Below are positions 62,229 through 64,000 of a stretch of 64,000 nt of DNA, piece after piece. Source of the stretch: Acidobacteriaceae bacterium. GTDB taxonomy: Bacteria; Acidobacteriota; Terriglobia; Terriglobales; Acidobacteriaceae. The first letter of the stretch is position 1; each line of letters opens with the position of its first letter. A program made the translations under genes and the position numbers. The notes under the pieces are model-generated. The model did not search any database. It was not told the DNA's origin and saw only the letters and a list, made by a program, of their open reading frames with translations. Location: the NCBI GenBank assembly GCA_003131315.1, contig PKUV01000038.1, positions 1-64,000 on the forward strand, written 5' to 3'.

Positions 62229-63299
62229 CTATTTCGCCGCTCCCGCGTTCTTCAGCACTTCTTCCGCATAGTAATTCGTGACTTTGGCGTCGTCGCGGAG
62301 GCTTTCGTAGTAAGCCGCCTTCAATAACTGCTCGCGGCGATCGCGCAATTGCTGGCGGATGGCCTGCTGCACCCGCGGATCATTCAAGTCCCTCTGGCCC
62401 GCCGGCTCCTTCGAAATCAGTTTCACGATCATGTAAGCGTAGGGCTGATGATTGGTCGGATTGATCATGGGAATCACAGGCGTGTATTGCCCCGGTTTGA
62501 GCTGCATCACCGCCTCGCGGGTTGCCGGATCGGCGTTCTTTAGCGCGGATTCGGGAGCCATTCCCAAATCGCCGCCATTGTTGCTGGTCTCCGGGTCCTC
62601 GGAATAATTCATGGCCATCGTAGCGAAGTCGTCGCCACTATCGAGGCGGTTGGCGATCATCTGGATCTTCTTTCCCGCCTCGACAGCGTTCTGCGCCTTA
62701 CTGTTCTGCAGGTTGTGCACCTGCGCGCTGACCACTCCAGAAACCATGATTTTGGCCAAATGGTACTGCGCTTCGATCAGGTTGAACTCGGCCTTGTGAT
62801 CGTGGTAGTAGCCGGAAACGTCCTGGTCGGTGATGTTGATGCGCGAGGTGATTTCCTTGTTCAGCACCTTGTCGCGGGTAAGCGAGCGCCGCAGGTCGCG
62901 CTTGAAGTCATCGAGCGATATCTTTTTGTCCTGAAGGCGCTTGTTAAATTCCTCGGCGGTGTAGGGCGACTTGATTTCGTTCAGCTTGCGGTCCACTTCT
63001 TCGTCCGTCGCCAGCAGCCCAAGCTTCTCCGCGCGCTGCATCAGGATTTCCGTCTCGATCAGCTCATTCAGAATGCTCAGCCGAAGGCTAACCGCCTGCT
63101 CGCCCGTCGGCTGCTGATCGGAGCCCGCCGTCTGGTTGGCGTAATACTTGTCGACTTCGCTGCGATAAATCTTCCGCCCATTGACCGAAGCCATGACGTC
63201 GCCGCCGCTGCTGTTGCGGTTACAAGCCGATAGCCCAAGCAACAGAAACGCGCTGACCATGACCAGGCCCGCTCGCCCAAAGCAGTTACGATTTTTCAA
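62229..63299 (-). CDS. SurA-like peptidyl-prolyl isomerase lipoprotein
   Basis: A 356-residue lipoprotein (lipobox LGLSAC, Cys26) with a SurA N-terminal-type chaperone domain and a parvulin/PpiC domain (YSEDPETSNNGGDLGMAPES, MQLKPGQYTPVIPM). It should help fold outer-membrane proteins or act as a PrsA-like foldase. Start is TTG 63299, with GAGGG upstream. Confidence 0.9.
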   Translation of the reverse strand: MKNRNCFGRAGLVMVSAFLLLGLSACNRNSSGGDVMASVNGRKIYRSEVDKYYANQTAGSDQQPTGEQAVSLRLSILNELIETEILMQRAEKLGLLATDEEVDRKLNEIKSPYTAEEFNKRLQDKKISLDDFKRDLRRSLTRDKVLNKEITSRINITDQDVSGYYHDHKAEFNLIEAQYHLAKIMVSGVVSAQVHNLQNSKAQNAVEAGKKIQMIANRLDSGDDFATMAMNYSEDPETSNNGGDLGMAPESALKNADPATREAVMQLKPGQYTPVIPMINPTNHQPYAYMIVKLISKEPAGQRDLNDPRVQQAIRQQLRDRREQLLKAAYYESLRDDAKVTNYYAEEVLKNAGAAK

Positions 63300-63314
63300 G
63301 TTCTTCCCTCAAGG

Positions 63315-63403
63315 AATTTGTAATTGGCAATTTGTAATTGGCAATTTGAATCCACCATCGCCAGGTGTTCAATTACAAATTACAAATCGCGAATTACAAA
63401 TTC
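63315..63403. repeat. Inverted heptamer arrays, TTTGTAA/TTGGCAA type
   Basis: TTTGTAA, TTGGCAA, TTTGTAA, TTGGCAA (left), spacer of about 22 bases, AATTACA, AATTACA, AATCGCG, AATTACA (right). The right arm ends next to the stop codon of the DsbA-like gene. Confidence 0.85.
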
Positions 63404-63404
63404 G

Positions 63405-64000
63405 TTACTTGTGCTCCGGAGGCGCAACGCCGGCATCCTTCAACGCCTGGTCGAGCGCGAGTCGTACCTCATCCGGAGGCACGGCTCCATCCAGTTTCTG
63501 TCCATTTACAAACATCGTCGGAGTTGCGTCCACTCCGACTGTTTCTCCTTCGCGCATCGAGGCGCGCACGGCCTTTTCATCCTGGGCCTTGACGCATGCC
63601 TGCAACTTCGCAACGTCGAGATTATGCTTCTGAGCCTGCAGAGTGGCCAGCTTATCGAGTTCTGCATTCTGGCCGTCCCGGCCTTTTTCGCCGCCGATCG
63701 CGTGCTGATTGCCGTGCAGGTAATCGGCATAATCCCAGTAGGCGTCGCTGTTTTGCGCGCCCAGGCAATTGGCGTTCACCGCCGCGTGCACCGCCCAGGG
63801 GTGAATTTCCTCGAGCGGGTAATCCTTGTAGATGAAAAGGACGCGATCGCCGTATTCCTTGAAAAGCCCGGGAAAAAGTGTCGAGTGCATGCGCGAACAG
63901 AACGGACACTCGAAGTCGTCATAATTGACGACCGTCACCTTGGCATCTTTGTTGCCGCGTGTCGGACGCCCGTTGACGTCGATCTTTTTCATGATCTCAG
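63405..64000 (-). CDS. DsbA-like thioredoxin-fold protein, 5' part outside the window
   Basis: A thioredoxin-fold oxidoreductase of the DsbA/Com1 type. VVNYDDFECPFCSRMHSTLF holds the CPFC active site, then a helical insert and VDATPTMFVNGQKLDG with the cis-Pro. The reading frame stays open to the window end (…EIMKKIDVNG), so the signal peptide and true start are probably beyond 64000. It is followed on the same strand by the SurA-like gene, so both work in envelope protein folding. Confidence 0.9.
   Translation of the reverse strand, partial: EIMKKIDVNGRPTRGNKDAKVTVVNYDDFECPFCSRMHSTLFPGLFKEYGDRVLFIYKDYPLEEIHPWAVHAAVNANCLGAQNSDAYWDYADYLHGNQHAIGGEKGRDGQNAELDKLATLQAQKHNLDVAKLQACVKAQDEKAVRASMREGETVGVDATPTMFVNGQKLDGAVPPDEVRLALDQALKDAGVAPPEHK

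Overview
The window looks like chromosomal DNA of a diderm, GC-rich Acidobacteriota bacterium, probably of the Terriglobia/Korobacterales type. The lipid A and core genes show an outer membrane. The gene neighbourhoods (rsmG-parA-parB beside parS; fabZ-lpxA-lpxI-oxidoreductase; nadC-birA-coaX; paired secreted amidohydrolases) and the density of short interspersed repeats fit that group. The assignment is by eye and no search was run. I found no rRNA, tRNA, CRISPR array or transposase gene.

Layout. 0.5-4.7 kb: a small membrane protein and a 1274-residue DUF4062-STAND NTPase, the best candidate here for an immune-type protein. 4.9-8.1 kb: parB, parA, three identical parS sites and rsmG, which suggests nearness to the replication origin. 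8.2-12.6 kb: an electron-transfer operon (Rieske protein, cytochrome b, a nine-haem cytochrome c, a decayed cytochrome tail, a four-haem cytochrome c) with a perfect TGTGA-N6-TCACA palindrome upstream. 13.0-18.2 kb: a membrane protein, a structured leader before a PEP-CTERM protein, and DUF971, PilZ and FecR-domain proteins. 18.7-23.3 kb: fabZ-lpxA-lpxI, a frameshifted higA, a DinB-like protein and a Gfo/Idh/MocA oxidoreductase. 23.6-31.9 kb: a TonB-family protein, a thioredoxin-fold protein, a four-helix-bundle gene boxed in by inverted repeats, fabF-acpP, two amidohydrolases and dtd. 32.2-37.3 kb: rplU, rpmA, obgE, rpe and bamD. 37.6-47.1 kb: a giant receiver-domain protein, valS, nadC, birA, coaX and a conserved hypothetical. 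47.2-53.9 kb: an rRNA methyltransferase, comEC and small proteins. 54.0-59.8 kb: a core-oligosaccharide operon on the minus strand (waaA, lpxK, rfaE1, rfaE2, a family 9 glycosyltransferase, an ICMT-like protein). 59.9-64 kb: a secreted protein, gatB, a SurA-like lipoprotein and a DsbA-like protein cut by the window end.

The most unusual layer is the repeat landscape. At least fourteen places carry short arrays of 7-base units (8-base in one case). The unit sequence differs from place to place but is shared within a place, and the usual layout is array, spacer, then the same array inverted. One such pair encloses a four-helix-bundle gene, an architecture like the ORF-bearing intervening sequences of some bacterial 23S rRNA genes. 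Other repeats are 120-155 bp elements with terminal inverted repeats, many built from palindromes with variable arms and a fixed CTGAAG or CTTTAG centre. Several repeats lie in frame inside genes or supply their start codons (rsmG, comEC, an amidohydrolase, a DUF3108 protein, the rRNA methyltransferase).
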